A stretch of 33,611 nucleotides of DNA from Phormidium willei BDU 130791 (GTDB lineage Bacteria > Cyanobacteriota > Cyanobacteriia > Cyanobacteriales > Geitlerinemataceae): positions 1-33,611 of the forward strand of contig LSZA01000044.1 of the NCBI GenBank assembly GCA_001637315.1, read 5' to 3'. Both the position numbers and the translations under genes were made by a program. The notes below the pieces were generated by a model that had not been told where the DNA came from, ran no database searches, and saw nothing but the letters and a program-made list of their open reading frames with translations. How positions within the stretch are numbered: the first letter of the stretch is position 1; each line of letters begins with the position of its first letter. This document shows, piece after piece, positions 16,504 through 26,600 of this stretch.

Positions 16504-17487
16504 ATGACTCTGGATTTGACTGCTGCACTCCCCACCTTCGTGATTACCTTGCGAGAAGGCTTTGAAGCCGCTTTAGTGGTGGGGATTGTTTTGTCTTGTC
16601 TCAAAAAAGCCCAGCAATCCCAACTCAAATCCTGGGTATTGGGGGGGGTAGCGGCCGGAATTGGGGCCAGTGCCCTCGTGGGCTGGCTGTTCTACAACGG
16701 AATGCAGACCTTGCGCCGTTCCGGGCATCCCTATACACCGGTTGTGGAGCCGTTGTTAGAAGGAATGCTCTGTGTTGTGGCGATTGTCATGCTCAGTTGG
16801 ATGTTACTCTGGATGACCCAACAGGCGCGATCGCTCAAGGGAGATATCGAAGGGGCGGTGGCGTCTGCCCTAGAGCGGGGGGAAACCCGTTCAGAGACTC
16901 CCCTGGTACAACCCCTAATTCAAGGAAATGCCGCCGCTTGGGGGGTGTTTAGCCTCGTCTTCATTGCTGTGTTGCGAGAAGGCTTTGAAACGGTGGTGTT
17001 TATTCTGGCGAAATTTCAACAGGGATGGATTCCGACGTTGGGGGCTGTCGCCGGATTAGCGGTGGCTGCAACATTAGGGCTGTTGCTATTTCGCCTCGGG
17101 GTGAACATCAATATCCGTCAGTTTTTCCGGGTGATGGGGGTGTTTCTATTGCTGATTGTCTCGGGCCTCGTGATTTCGGCCTTGAAACAGGTCAATGGTG
17201 CCGTGGAGGCGTTGGCTGGGTTACAACCCCAATTTTCTAATTGGTGCGATCCCAATGGCGCCTCTTGTGTTCTCGGGGGATTGGTTTGGGATGCACGAGC
17301 CGTCTTACCCGATCAGGAATTTCCGGGAGTGGTCTTGAAAACTCTCTTGGGTTACCGCGATCGTCTTTATCTGGCTCAGGCGATCGCGTATGTGAGTTTT
17401 TTACTGGGTGCAGGATGGCTGTACTTCCAGAGTCTGAGAGGAACTGCGGTCCCGAAAGCCAGCCATCCCCATCCAGCAGAACGTTAG
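16504..17487 (+). CDS. FTR1-family iron permease
   Basis: 327 residues from ATG 16504 (the TTG at 16492 is less likely). Two REGFE motifs mark the family: R17-E21 in ITLREGFEAALVV and R158-E162 in VLREGFETVVFI. These glutamates handle iron during transport in FTR1/EfeU. There are about seven hydrophobic segments, with the second half repeating the first. It should move iron across the inner membrane. In EfeUOB systems EfeO and EfeB assist; neither is here, but a ferritin-like gene lies directly upstream, giving an uptake-and-storage pair. It converges on the Rpn-type gene 22 bases beyond. Confidence 0.93.
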   Translation: MTLDLTAALPTFVITLREGFEAALVVGIVLSCLKKAQQSQLKSWVLGGVAAGIGASALVGWLFYNGMQTLRRSGHPYTPVVEPLLEGMLCVVAIVMLSWMLLWMTQQARSLKGDIEGAVASALERGETRSETPLVQPLIQGNAAAWGVFSLVFIAVLREGFETVVFILAKFQQGWIPTLGAVAGLAVAATLGLLLFRLGVNINIRQFFRVMGVFLLLIVSGLVISALKQVNGAVEALAGLQPQFSNWCDPNGASCVLGGLVWDARAVLPDQEFPGVVLKTLLGYRDRLYLAQAIAYVSFLLGAGWLYFQSLRGTAVPKASHPHPAER

Positions 17488-17509
17488 AGTGGCTCAGAAC
17501 GATGAAGAA

Positions 17510-18532
17510 CTATCGAAGTTCCTCAAGCCAACGTTCTAAGTCTTCTCGACTGTCTAACTGCAAGAGGTTAACCGCCAAGGCTTCAACCTGGTCAATGGTC
17601 AAACTCCGCACCTGCTGTTCAAGTTCTGGGCTTAGAGGTCCAAAACGACCCACTAATAAACGTATGACCAAGGAAATCTCACGTTGAAGTCCTTGCGACA
17701 ATCCTTGCGACAGTCCTTGTTCAAGTCCTTGCGACAATCCTTGTTGCAGACCCTCTTCAAGTCCTTCCTGCTTAGCACGACGCTCAACGGTAGTGACGTA
17801 TCTCATTCTCCTTTGCTCCTCCAATTGACGAACTTGTTGCCAAAACTCTTCCTCTAACGCATCCGGGAGACGCATCAGCCAGTCAATGAAATGAAATAGG
17901 TTAATCACATCCTGGCGAGACCAGCCTCCTTCATAGAGACGACGAATTAGCGTCCACTTCCAATATTGACGCTCTCTCCCATTATGGCGGGTTTCTTGGG
18001 TTTTCAGGTGCGCCATCACTACCACCCCAAAGGGATTATCGCTTTGCTCGAGGTCTGACCAACGCTGGCGATAGTCTAATAGCTTCACCGTCGGGAAGCT
18101 GAAGCTCAACTGACAGCCGAACAGGTCTTCGTTGAGCTGTTGAGGTCGCCAGGAGTGGCGTTCGTCTGCTAGGACGGCAAAACTGGCCACTGGGCGCGAG
18201 TAGCGATCGCGGATGCGATAGTTATACTGGTACATCCGCTCGATAAAGTCCTCATCGGCCTGACTCTGGATTTCGATATGCACCAACACCCAAGCTGTTG
18301 AGCCATCGAGGCGATAGACTTTTACCAACTTGTCGGCGAAGCGTGTCCCCAGTTCAGCATCCCGAACCACCTGTTGCAGTTCTTTGTCTAGGAACTCTAC
18401 GGGCCTTGTCCAATCAATTCCCCGACTGGCCTCGGGAAAGAAAAAACTCATGAATGGCTCAAAGTAGCATTCGATGAGGTCTTTCCAGGGGCTATCAAAG
18501 TCTAAATTTGGGGGTTGACGGTCTGATGTCAT
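17510..18532 (-). CDS. Rpn-family PD-(D/E)XK nuclease / putative transposase (YhgA-like, DUF4351 tail)
   Basis: 340 residues. The N-terminal nuclease domain reads WKDLIECYFEPFMSFFFPEA, followed by ADKLVKVYRLDG and VLVHIEIQSQ with the E-x-Q variant of the catalytic motif, then RMYQYNYRIRDRY. A run of GLxxG steps (GLEEGLQQGLSQGLEQG and so on, about residues 255-285) leads to a C-terminal DUF4351-like domain (FGPLSPELEQQVRSLTIDQVEALAVNLL). Proteins of this type occur in many copies in cyanobacteria; E. coli relatives (RpnA-E) are DNA nucleases that promote recombination. It is not part of an insertion sequence here: I see no terminal repeats. Confidence 0.85.
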   Translation of the reverse strand: MTSDRQPPNLDFDSPWKDLIECYFEPFMSFFFPEASRGIDWTRPVEFLDKELQQVVRDAELGTRFADKLVKVYRLDGSTAWVLVHIEIQSQADEDFIERMYQYNYRIRDRYSRPVASFAVLADERHSWRPQQLNEDLFGCQLSFSFPTVKLLDYRQRWSDLEQSDNPFGVVVMAHLKTQETRHNGRERQYWKWTLIRRLYEGGWSRQDVINLFHFIDWLMRLPDALEEEFWQQVRQLEEQRRMRYVTTVERRAKQEGLEEGLQQGLSQGLEQGLSQGLSQGLQREISLVIRLLVGRFGPLSPELEQQVRSLTIDQVEALAVNLLQLDSREDLERWLEELR

Positions 18533-18560
18533 GATGACCTCTATTTTGGAGCATTAAATA

Positions 18561-21500
18561 TTACGATCGCCCCAACAGATTCGGCAGTCTGAAGCCCTGA
18601 AAGCCACCGCTTAACATCTCCTTAAAGGCGCGATTGAGATTGTCCACATAGGTAAACAACACCGGAACCACCAACAACGTCAACAGAGTCGAAGTCGAGA
18701 AGCCGCCAATGACGGCGATCGCCATCGGGGAGCGCACTTCACCCCCAGCCCCCAACTCCAAGGCAATAGGCATCATCCCCGCCACCGTCGAAATTGCCGT
18801 CATGAAAATCGGACGTAAACGGGACACCCCCGCCTCAACGATCGCCTTAAATTGAGGAATCTCCTGTTGTTCATTGGCTAGGGTACAATCCACCAACAAA
18901 ATGGCATTTTTAGTCACCAATCCCATTAACAAAACAATACCAATAAGCGCAAACAAACCCAATTCTTTTTGAGTAATTAAAAGCGCCAACAATGCTCCAC
19001 CCACGGACAACGGCAACGCCACCAGAATTGTCATAGGATAGAGGAAATTGTTATACAACAAGACCAAAATGGCATAGATACAGAGAATAGCAAAAGCCAA
19101 CGCCCCTAAGAAACGAGTGAAAATATCGACCATAATTTTGGCATCTCCCGAGGGTTGCTCAAACACCCCAGGCGGTAGAGGATTCATGGCCGGTAAGTCT
19201 CGCACAGCGGTGAGGGCGTCTCCGAGAGAAATCCCCTCTAAATTGGCTTCTACAGCAATCTGACGAGCGCGATCAAAACGGTCAATTTGAGCGGGGCCAC
19301 TACCGAGGCCAATCTGGGCCACCGAGGCGAGGGGAACCAACGCCCCCGATTGACTGGGAATTTCTAAATTACGCAGAGTTTGCAAATCATTGCGGTAGGC
19401 CTCGGCAATTTGCACACGGATGACAATTTGTCGGTCCGGTAGGTCAAACTTCGCTAAATTCGCCTCCACATCTCCTAATGTGGCTAAATTGGCCGTGCGG
19501 GCGATCGCCTGAACCGATACCCCTAAATCCGCCGCTCGTTCAACATCCGGCTTAATCAACAACTCCGGCTGTACCAAACTGGCACTAGAGGCAATTTCCA
19601 CTAACCCCGGAATCTCGCGCATTTGCTGTTCGAGGGCCGTGGCCGTCTCCATTAGCACCCCAGGATTCTCACTACTGAGGACAATCGAGAGATCCTTACC
19701 CCCACCACCGGCCCCCGCTGACTGGAAACTGAGTCGCGCACCAGGAACCTCCGCCAACGCCGGACGAATCTCGGCTTCAAACTGCTGTTGGTTGACCGCT
19801 CGCTCGTCGGTAGGTTTGAGAATGGCCCGGACCGTGGCCCGGTTCACGGAACCCGTCACGCCTCCACTTCCGGCAGAAATAAACACATTCTCCGTAGCCG
19901 GATGGCCCAGTAACACCTCACTGAGGCGATCGCTCACCTGTAGAGTATCGTCTAACGTCGCCCCAGGGGGTAACTCCACATTGACCGTACTAATCCCCTG
20001 ATCCCCCTCCGTAAACAGCCCCTGCGGGATATAGGGAACCAGTTGCAAGCTGCCAATAAAGAAGGCGATCGCAATCAATAAAGTCGTCACCCGATTGCGC
20101 AAGGCCCAGGTTAAAACGCGACGGTAGAGACCCGGCTTAGGAGAAGGATTCAAAAGATTGAACTCATCGCGCGTTTGGGGTTTCGACTTCAGCAAATAAG
20201 CCGACAACATCGGCGTCATCGTCGTCGCCACGAGAGTCGAAAACATCGTCGACACCGCCACCGTCACCCCAAAGGGTTGGAAAAACTGTCCCGGAATCCC
20301 TCCCATAAACGCCACCGGCAGAAACACCGCCACAATGGTCGCCGTCGTCGCCACCACCGCCAAGCCAATCTCGTTGGCAGCATCTAACGCCGCCTGAAAC
20401 GGTCGTTTACCCATACTCAAATGGGTGTCGATGTTCTCAATCATACAGATGGCATCATCGACTAGGTTCCCCACCGCCAGGGACAAGGCCAACAAGGTCA
20501 TACCATTGAGGGTGTAGTCCAACAATTGCATCACCAGAAAGGTGGGAATAATCGACAGCGGTAGGGCAACCCCCGTAATCAAGGTGGCGCGCCAATCCCG
20601 CAGGAAAAACCCCACCGTAATTGTGGTCAGTAAACAGCCGAAGATTAACGCATCAATCGAGGCTTGATAAGAATCCCGAATCTCATTGGCGCGGGTAAAC
20701 AGCAGTTGAAACTCAATATCATCGGGGAGAATGCCATTTTCCAACTCCGCCACCCGATCGCGGACTCCCTCTTCGACGGGAACCACACTAGACCCACTGC
20801 TGCGTAATACCTGAAACGCGACCACCTCCTCTTCTGCAGCTTGGGTGATGAGTTTGGCCTGTTGACGGCGATCGCCAAAACTATCTTCGACCGTCCCCAA
20901 ACTCGACAACGGCACCGACTCCCCACGAGCCAGCGTAATACGATAGCGCCGTAAGTCCTCCACCGTCGGGGCGCTTCCCAGGGTGCGAATACTCTGTTCT
21001 TGTCCCCCCGCTTCCGATCGCCCTCCCGAGAGGTTGATATTCAAGGCACGAATCTGGTCGTTCACCTGAGTGGCCGTAATGCCCAACGCCTTGAGTCGTT
21101 GCGGGTTCAGTTGCACCCGAATTTCTCGGTCAACACCCCCCGTTCGGTCAATTTGCGCCACCCCCGGAACCTGTAACAGGGCGCTACTAATTTGGCGATC
21201 GACCAATTGGCTGAGTTCCTCGACGCTGCGTTGATCCGATCGCACCGCATAACCCATAATCGCCCCCCCAGCAAACTCCAGCCGTTCCACAATTGGCTCA
21301 TTGATATTTTGGGGAAGTTCCGTGCGAATTTGCGAAATGGCATTACGGACATCATTGGTGACGCGATCGGTATCCGTTCCCAGGACAAAGTTAATCGTCG
21401 TTACCGACACCCCATCATTGACCGTCGACTGCAACTCATCGATATTCCCCAACCCGGCCACCGCATCTTCGACCTTCTGGGTCACCTGAGACTCTAACTC

Positions 21501-21671
21501 CGAGGGACCAGCCCCCGGTTGCGTCACCGTGATTTGCACCACAGGAACATCGATATTGGGGGTATTATCAATCCCTAATTGAAAAAACGAGGCTAATCCC
21601 ACAAACGTCAAGATAATAAACAAGACGAGGGTAGGAACAGGGCGTTTGACAGACCAGCTTGAGAAGCTCAT
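18561..21671 (-). CDS. RND efflux permease (HAE1/AcrB type)
   Basis: 1036 residues, full length for the family. The start MSFSSWSVKRPVPTLVLFIILTFVGL is TM1; a first periplasmic loop follows (DVPVVQITVTQPGAGPSELES...), then six membrane segments, a second large loop (about 560-850) and the last TM block. The proton-relay aspartate pair is in AVGNLVDDAICMIENI. It would pump lipophilic compounds out across the envelope with the adaptor encoded just upstream; no TolC-type outer membrane gene is present here. The two genes are one transcriptional unit, with only 62 bases between them, filled by a heptamer repeat. The substrate cannot be predicted. Confidence 0.94.
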   Translation of the reverse strand: MSFSSWSVKRPVPTLVLFIILTFVGLASFFQLGIDNTPNIDVPVVQITVTQPGAGPSELESQVTQKVEDAVAGLGNIDELQSTVNDGVSVTTINFVLGTDTDRVTNDVRNAISQIRTELPQNINEPIVERLEFAGGAIMGYAVRSDQRSVEELSQLVDRQISSALLQVPGVAQIDRTGGVDREIRVQLNPQRLKALGITATQVNDQIRALNINLSGGRSEAGGQEQSIRTLGSAPTVEDLRRYRITLARGESVPLSSLGTVEDSFGDRRQQAKLITQAAEEEVVAFQVLRSSGSSVVPVEEGVRDRVAELENGILPDDIEFQLLFTRANEIRDSYQASIDALIFGCLLTTITVGFFLRDWRATLITGVALPLSIIPTFLVMQLLDYTLNGMTLLALSLAVGNLVDDAICMIENIDTHLSMGKRPFQAALDAANEIGLAVVATTATIVAVFLPVAFMGGIPGQFFQPFGVTVAVSTMFSTLVATTMTPMLSAYLLKSKPQTRDEFNLLNPSPKPGLYRRVLTWALRNRVTTLLIAIAFFIGSLQLVPYIPQGLFTEGDQGISTVNVELPPGATLDDTLQVSDRLSEVLLGHPATENVFISAGSGGVTGSVNRATVRAILKPTDERAVNQQQFEAEIRPALAEVPGARLSFQSAGAGGGGKDLSIVLSSENPGVLMETATALEQQMREIPGLVEIASSASLVQPELLIKPDVERAADLGVSVQAIARTANLATLGDVEANLAKFDLPDRQIVIRVQIAEAYRNDLQTLRNLEIPSQSGALVPLASVAQIGLGSGPAQIDRFDRARQIAVEANLEGISLGDALTAVRDLPAMNPLPPGVFEQPSGDAKIMVDIFTRFLGALAFAILCIYAILVLLYNNFLYPMTILVALPLSVGGALLALLITQKELGLFALIGIVLLMGLVTKNAILLVDCTLANEQQEIPQFKAIVEAGVSRLRPIFMTAISTVAGMMPIALELGAGGEVRSPMAIAVIGGFSTSTLLTLLVVPVLFTYVDNLNRAFKEMLSGGFQGFRLPNLLGRS

Positions 21672-21678
21672 AGAAGAA

Positions 21679-21727
21679 GGGAACAGGGAACAGGGAACAG
21701 GGAATAGGGAACAGGGAATAGGGAATA
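21679..21727. repeat. Heptanucleotide tandem repeat (STRR type), 7 units
   Basis: Seven units of GGGAACA or GGGAATA in direct tandem, in the order A-A-A-B-A-B-B, followed by a short G-run. They fill the gap between the RND adaptor and permease genes. Similar short tandemly repeated heptamers (STRR) are known from filamentous cyanobacteria. The permease ribosome binding region is replaced by the repeat's complement (CCCTTCTTCT before ATG), so translation may depend on coupling. Confidence 0.9.
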
Positions 21728-21733
21728 GGGGGG

Positions 21734-23446
21734 TTAGTCGACGACTCGGACGAGATCGCCGTCGCTGAGGAAACCGGCGCCGGAGACGACAATGCGATCG
21801 CCCGGTTCCAGACCACTGAGGACTTCCACCTGAGACTCCGTCACCGTGGCACGACCCTCGACCACATTGCCTAACTCCACCCGAGTGGCGGTGACCGTAT
21901 CATCAGGGTTGAGGCGAAACACTTGGGCGCTGCCGTCGGCTTGGGGAATCACCGCCGCCGAGGGAATCGTTACGCTATCGACGCTGTTGGTGACGATTTC
22001 CCCCTCTAAAAACATTCCTGGGCGGAGAATCTCATCGCTCGGTAAATCCACCACCACAGTTGCTTGACGAGTCTCAGGATTTATGGTAGGCAAAATCTCT
22101 CGTACTCGTCCGCGTACATCAATGCGATCGTCCGCATCAGAGGTGACGCGAACCGGAGCGCCGGGGCGAACTAACGGTAATTGGGTTTCCGGGACTTGTA
22201 ACTGTAACTCCAACTGTCCCTGGGCAATCAACGTGAACAGAGAACCCGAAGCACTGCTAACATCCCCGACTTGAGCCTGACGTTCCGCCACAATCCCGCC
22301 CTGAGGGGCGACGACCAAGGTTTGATCGAGGCGGGTTTGCAACTCCTGAACCACCGCATCTTGATTTTGAACCCCCGCCTCAGCATTCGCCACACCGGCC
22401 TGAGCCGCCTCAATCCCCGCAAAAGTGCTGTCTAAGGTAGCTTGGGCGCTCTCCACATTGGCTTGAGCATTCAAGACATCGGCCCGGGCGCTCTCGACTT
22501 CCGCCTCGGCCACCCGCACATCCTCGATGGCTTGGTTCACATCTTCGGTGGCCGTGCGTAAATCCCGTTGTCGCAGTTCCACCTCTTGGCGACTAATGGC
22601 CCCATCATTGGCCAGTTGCTGATAGCGTTGATATTCCCGTTGAGCCTGTTCTAAGTTTGCCCGCGCTTGCGCCACTCGGGCCTGATTGCGCGTTAGGGTG
22701 GCTTCGGCTTGGGCGACACGGCTTTCGGCTTGACTCACGCCAGTGCGAGCGCGTTCCAAGTCGGCTTCAGCTTGGCGGCGACGGGATTGGGCCTGGGAAA
22801 TATCGGCCTGGGCCGCCGTCACGGAGGTTTGAGCCGAGTCAATTTGGGACAAAGCTCCCGACAGTTGCGCTTGCAGCACCGAGTCGTCGAGAACCGCTAA
22901 CACCTCTCCGGGGGCGACGATATCCCCTTCGCGAACGCGGACTTCGACAATTTGTAAGCCGGTGGCGCGGGGGAGAATGGGGAGGAGATCGTAGGCTTCT
23001 ACGGTTCCACTCGCATTAAGGGTGCGCTCAACGGACTGTTGTTGTACCGTGGCTGCGGTTACGGTTTGACTAGGACTGCGATCGCTCTCCTCAGTCTCCG
23101 CCACAGGCGTTTCAGAGGATGACCCGGAAAAGAGCCGTCCCCCAATTCCCGCCAGCAACAGTCCGAGGCCAACTCCAATTAAAATCGATTTCCAGTGACG
23201 TCCTCCTTGGGGGGGTGAGTCCCATTCTGAGGGAGATTCACTCTCGGGAATGGGTGGGGCCGACTCCTCGATCTCAGGAGGAACGCCGGAGTCGGTTTTG
23301 ACTCGTTGGTTTCGGTCGATGTCGTAACTCAAGGGCTTTACAGGGAACGGGAACAACAGATTACGCAACAATCGTCGGGGCGAGTCGTTGGGGCGACCCC
23401 CAATCGGGTAATTCCTTCGATATGAGACGGTTTGAGCCAGAACCAC
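21734..23446 (-). CDS. RND efflux periplasmic adaptor (HlyD/MFP family)
   Basis: 570 residues, longer than usual (about 380-450) because of an N-terminal cytoplasmic part. That part is about 85 residues, rich in Pro, Glu and Ser, before a single membrane anchor (SILIGVGLGLLLAGIGGRLF). The lipoyl half (ILPRATGLQIVEVRVREGDIVAPGEVLAVLD) and the barrel and membrane-proximal domains are present, separated by a very long alpha-helical hairpin (about residues 210-370) of Ala/Gln/Arg-rich heptads. It links the permease to an outer membrane channel. The start is GTG 23446 by default; no ribosome site is visible, and TTG 23332 is a possible later start. Confidence 0.88.
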   Translation of the reverse strand: MVLAQTVSYRRNYPIGGRPNDSPRRLLRNLLFPFPVKPLSYDIDRNQRVKTDSGVPPEIEESAPPIPESESPSEWDSPPQGGRHWKSILIGVGLGLLLAGIGGRLFSGSSSETPVAETEESDRSPSQTVTAATVQQQSVERTLNASGTVEAYDLLPILPRATGLQIVEVRVREGDIVAPGEVLAVLDDSVLQAQLSGALSQIDSAQTSVTAAQADISQAQSRRRQAEADLERARTGVSQAESRVAQAEATLTRNQARVAQARANLEQAQREYQRYQQLANDGAISRQEVELRQRDLRTATEDVNQAIEDVRVAEAEVESARADVLNAQANVESAQATLDSTFAGIEAAQAGVANAEAGVQNQDAVVQELQTRLDQTLVVAPQGGIVAERQAQVGDVSSASGSLFTLIAQGQLELQLQVPETQLPLVRPGAPVRVTSDADDRIDVRGRVREILPTINPETRQATVVVDLPSDEILRPGMFLEGEIVTNSVDSVTIPSAAVIPQADGSAQVFRLNPDDTVTATRVELGNVVEGRATVTESQVEVLSGLEPGDRIVVSGAGFLSDGDLVRVVD

Positions 23447-23531
23447 TCTAGGGTTGCGATCGCCTGACGGTTGTCAAGAGAGACTCAACAGAAATTTTAT
23501 TAAGAATTATGTAATTTATTATAGAGGTGTG

Positions 23532-23600
23532 ATGAAAAAAATGGAGCCGTTCCTCGGAAATCTACTTCATCATGACCCAAGGATGGATGAGATTGATTAG
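23532..23600 (+). CDS. Possible 22-residue leader peptide upstream of gcvP
   Basis: ATG 23532 with GAGGTG just upstream encodes MKKMEPFLGNLLHHDPRMDEID and ends at TAG 23598-23600, 97 bases before gcvP. An AT-rich stretch resembling a promoter precedes it (TTGTCA at 23471-23476). No codon bias can be judged at this length, so it may be chance. If real, it could be a leader or a small protein. Confidence 0.25.
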   Translation: MKKMEPFLGNLLHHDPRMDEID

Positions 23601-23697
23601 ACTATCATTTGTCGTCGTTTCATTGCCCTGACGGTTCCTGGTTTCTCGGTCCGATATCTCGGATGCGTGAATTTGCTCACTTTTCGACGAGAGTCTC

Positions 23698-26600
23698 ATG
23701 CTGGATTTGAACATGACCCCCAACCCGAAACAGCCTCGTTCGGGTGAATCGAGAACCACTGCATCATCGCCCCAGATGAGGTTGGACTTTGCTGGCCGTC
23801 ACAATGGTTCAACGGCCGAAGATGTGGCCAAAATGTTGTCACAGTTGGGGTATCAGAGTCTGAGCGAACTCATCGCCGCTACGATTCCTGAGCCAATTCG
23901 CCTCAAACAGCCCCTGAATTTACCGCAACCGCTCACGGAAGCCGAGGCCTTGCAAAAATTGCGGGCGATCGCCCAACAAAACCAACTCTACCGCTCTTTC
24001 CTCGGCTTGGGCTACTCTGACTGCATCACCCCCCCCGTCATTCAACGCAACATCCTAGAAAATCCCGGCTGGTACACCGCCTACACCCCCTATCAAGCGG
24101 AAATCTCCCAGGGACGCTTAGAAGCCCTCCTCAACTTCCAAACCCTCATTATCGACTTGACGGGGTTAGACATCGCCAACGCCTCCCTCCTCGATGAAGG
24201 AACCGCCGCCGCCGAAGCGATGAGTTTGAGTTGGGGCGCGTCGAAGGCCAAGTGTCATCGCTACTTTGTCGCCGCTGACTGTCATCCTCAGACTATTGAG
24301 GTAATCCAAACTCGCGCCGAACCCCTAGGAATTGAGGTGATTGTCGGAGATTGGCAAACCTTTGACGTCCAAACTCCGATTTTTGGGGCGTTATTGCAAT
24401 ATCCCACCAGCAAAGGCGTCGTCTGTGATTATCGAGAGTTTATTGAAACGGCCCATCAGCATCAGGCCCTAGTGACTGTGGCGGCGGATTTACTGAGTTT
24501 GACCCTGTTAACGCCGCCGGGAGAGTTTGGGGCCGATATCGCCGTCGGAAGTAGTCAACGGTTTGGGGTTCCCCTGGGGTATGGCGGTCCCCATGCGGCC
24601 TATTTTGCCACCAAGGAGACCTATCAGCGTAAGTTACCGGGGCGTTTGGTGGGCGTCTCCAAGGATAGCAGCGGTCAACCGGCCCTGCGGCTGGCCCTGC
24701 AAACCCGAGAACAACATATTCGCCGCGATAAGGCCACCAGTAATATCTGTACGGCCCAGGTGTTGCTGGCGGTGATGGCCTCGATGTATGCGGTTTATCA
24801 TGGTCCGGCGGGGTTGCGTCGCATCGCTGAGGGGATTCACCAGCGGACAGTGATGTTAGCCGAAGGTCTCAAACAGCTTAAGTTTCGGGTGTCCGAGTCG
24901 CCCCGCTTTGATACGTTGACCGTTCAGGTGGGGTCAGCGCAACGCATCTGCGATCGCGCGGCGGCCCAGTGGATTAATCTACGCCAAGTCAGTGAGACGG
25001 AGGTGGGGATTAGTCTGGATGAAACGACCCGAGATGCGGATTTACTGGATTTATGGCAGATTTTTGCCGATTCTCTGGAGTTACCGTTTACGCTCGACCA
25101 GATGCGAGAGCGGGTGGCCGAGTCGAACTATGGGATTAGGCGATCGCCGCTGGCCCGCCAGAGTGAGTATCTGACGCAACCGGTGTTTAATCAATACCAC
25201 TCGGAGACGGAGTTTTTGCGCTATGTTCATCGCCTCGAACGCAAGGATTTATCCCTAACCACCTCCATGATTCCCCTCGGGTCCTGTACCATGAAGCTCA
25301 ACGCTACGGCGGAAATGCTGCCGGTGAGTTGGCCCGAATTTGCCAAGATTCACCCCTTCGCGCCGAAATCCCAAACTCAGGGCTATCAGTTGCTATTTAG
25401 GCAGTTAGAGGCGTGGTTAGCGGAAATTACAGGCTTTGCGGGGATTTCTCTACAACCCAATGCGGGGTCTCAGGGAGAATATGCCGGATTACAAGTGATT
25501 CGCGCCTATCATCGCCACCGGGGTGAGGAACAACGGCGAGTTTGTCTGATTCCTGAGTCGGCCCATGGGACCAATCCCGCCAGTGCGGTCATGTGTGGGA
25601 TGAAGGTGGTGGCGATCGCCTGTGACGAGTCCGGAAACATCGATATTGAGGATTTACGGCGCAAGGCTGAGAAACACGCCGACTCCCTGGCGGCGATTAT
25701 GGTCACCTATCCCTCGACCCATGGGGTGTTTGAGGAGAGTATTATCGAAGTTTGCGAGATTGTGCATCAGTTTGGCGGCCAGGTGTATCTCGATGGGGCC
25801 AATCTCAACGCTCAAGTGGGGTTATGTCGTCCGGGGGATTTTGGGGCCGATGTGTGCCACTTGAATCTCCATAAAACCTTCTGTATTCCCCATGGTGGCG
25901 GCGGTCCGGGAATGGGACCGATTGGGGTGGCAGCTCACCTGTTGCCCTTTTTACCGGGTCATTCTCTCGTGTCTCCCCAGTCACAGCCTCAGCCTCAGGG
26001 AATTGGCGCGATTTCGGCGGCCCCTTGGGGAAGTGCCAGTATTTTGCCCATTTCTTGGATGTATATTGCCATGATGGGAGCCGAAGGACTCACCCAGGCT
26101 ACCACTTTGGCCATTCTCCATGCCAACTATCTGGCCGGGCGACTCGATACGGTCTATCCGGTGTTATATAAAGGCAAATCGGGACGGGTGGCCCATGAAT
26201 GTATTTTGGATTTACGACCGTTGCGCAAGTCGGCGGGGGTCACAGTCGAAGATGTGGCGAAGCGGTTGATGGATTATGGGTTCCACGCACCGACGATGTC
26301 TTGGCCTGTGGCGGGGACGATGATGGTAGAACCGACGGAGAGTGAGTCGTTGGCGGAGATGGACCGCTTCTGTGAGGCGATGATTGCGATTCGCGGCGAG
26401 ATTGAGGCCATTGAATGGGGTGAGGTGGATGAGGGGAATAATCTCCTCAAAAATGCACCTCATACGGCGGAGTCGTTGTTGTCTCGGGAGTGGGAACGTC
26501 CCTATTCTCGGGAACAGGCGGCCTATCCGGCCGATTGGTGTCGCGAGTCGAAGTATTGGGTTCCGGTGGGCCGGATTGATGCGGCGTTTGGCGATCGCAA

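Noticed and set aside
17510..18532. Insertion sequence around the Rpn-type putative transposase
   Set aside because: No terminal inverted repeats or target-site duplications could be seen at either side, and the Rpn proteins are nucleases usually found as single genes.
23447..23697. Glycine riboswitch upstream of gcvP
   Set aside because: I looked for the conserved glycine aptamer cores and the paired stems and did not find them.
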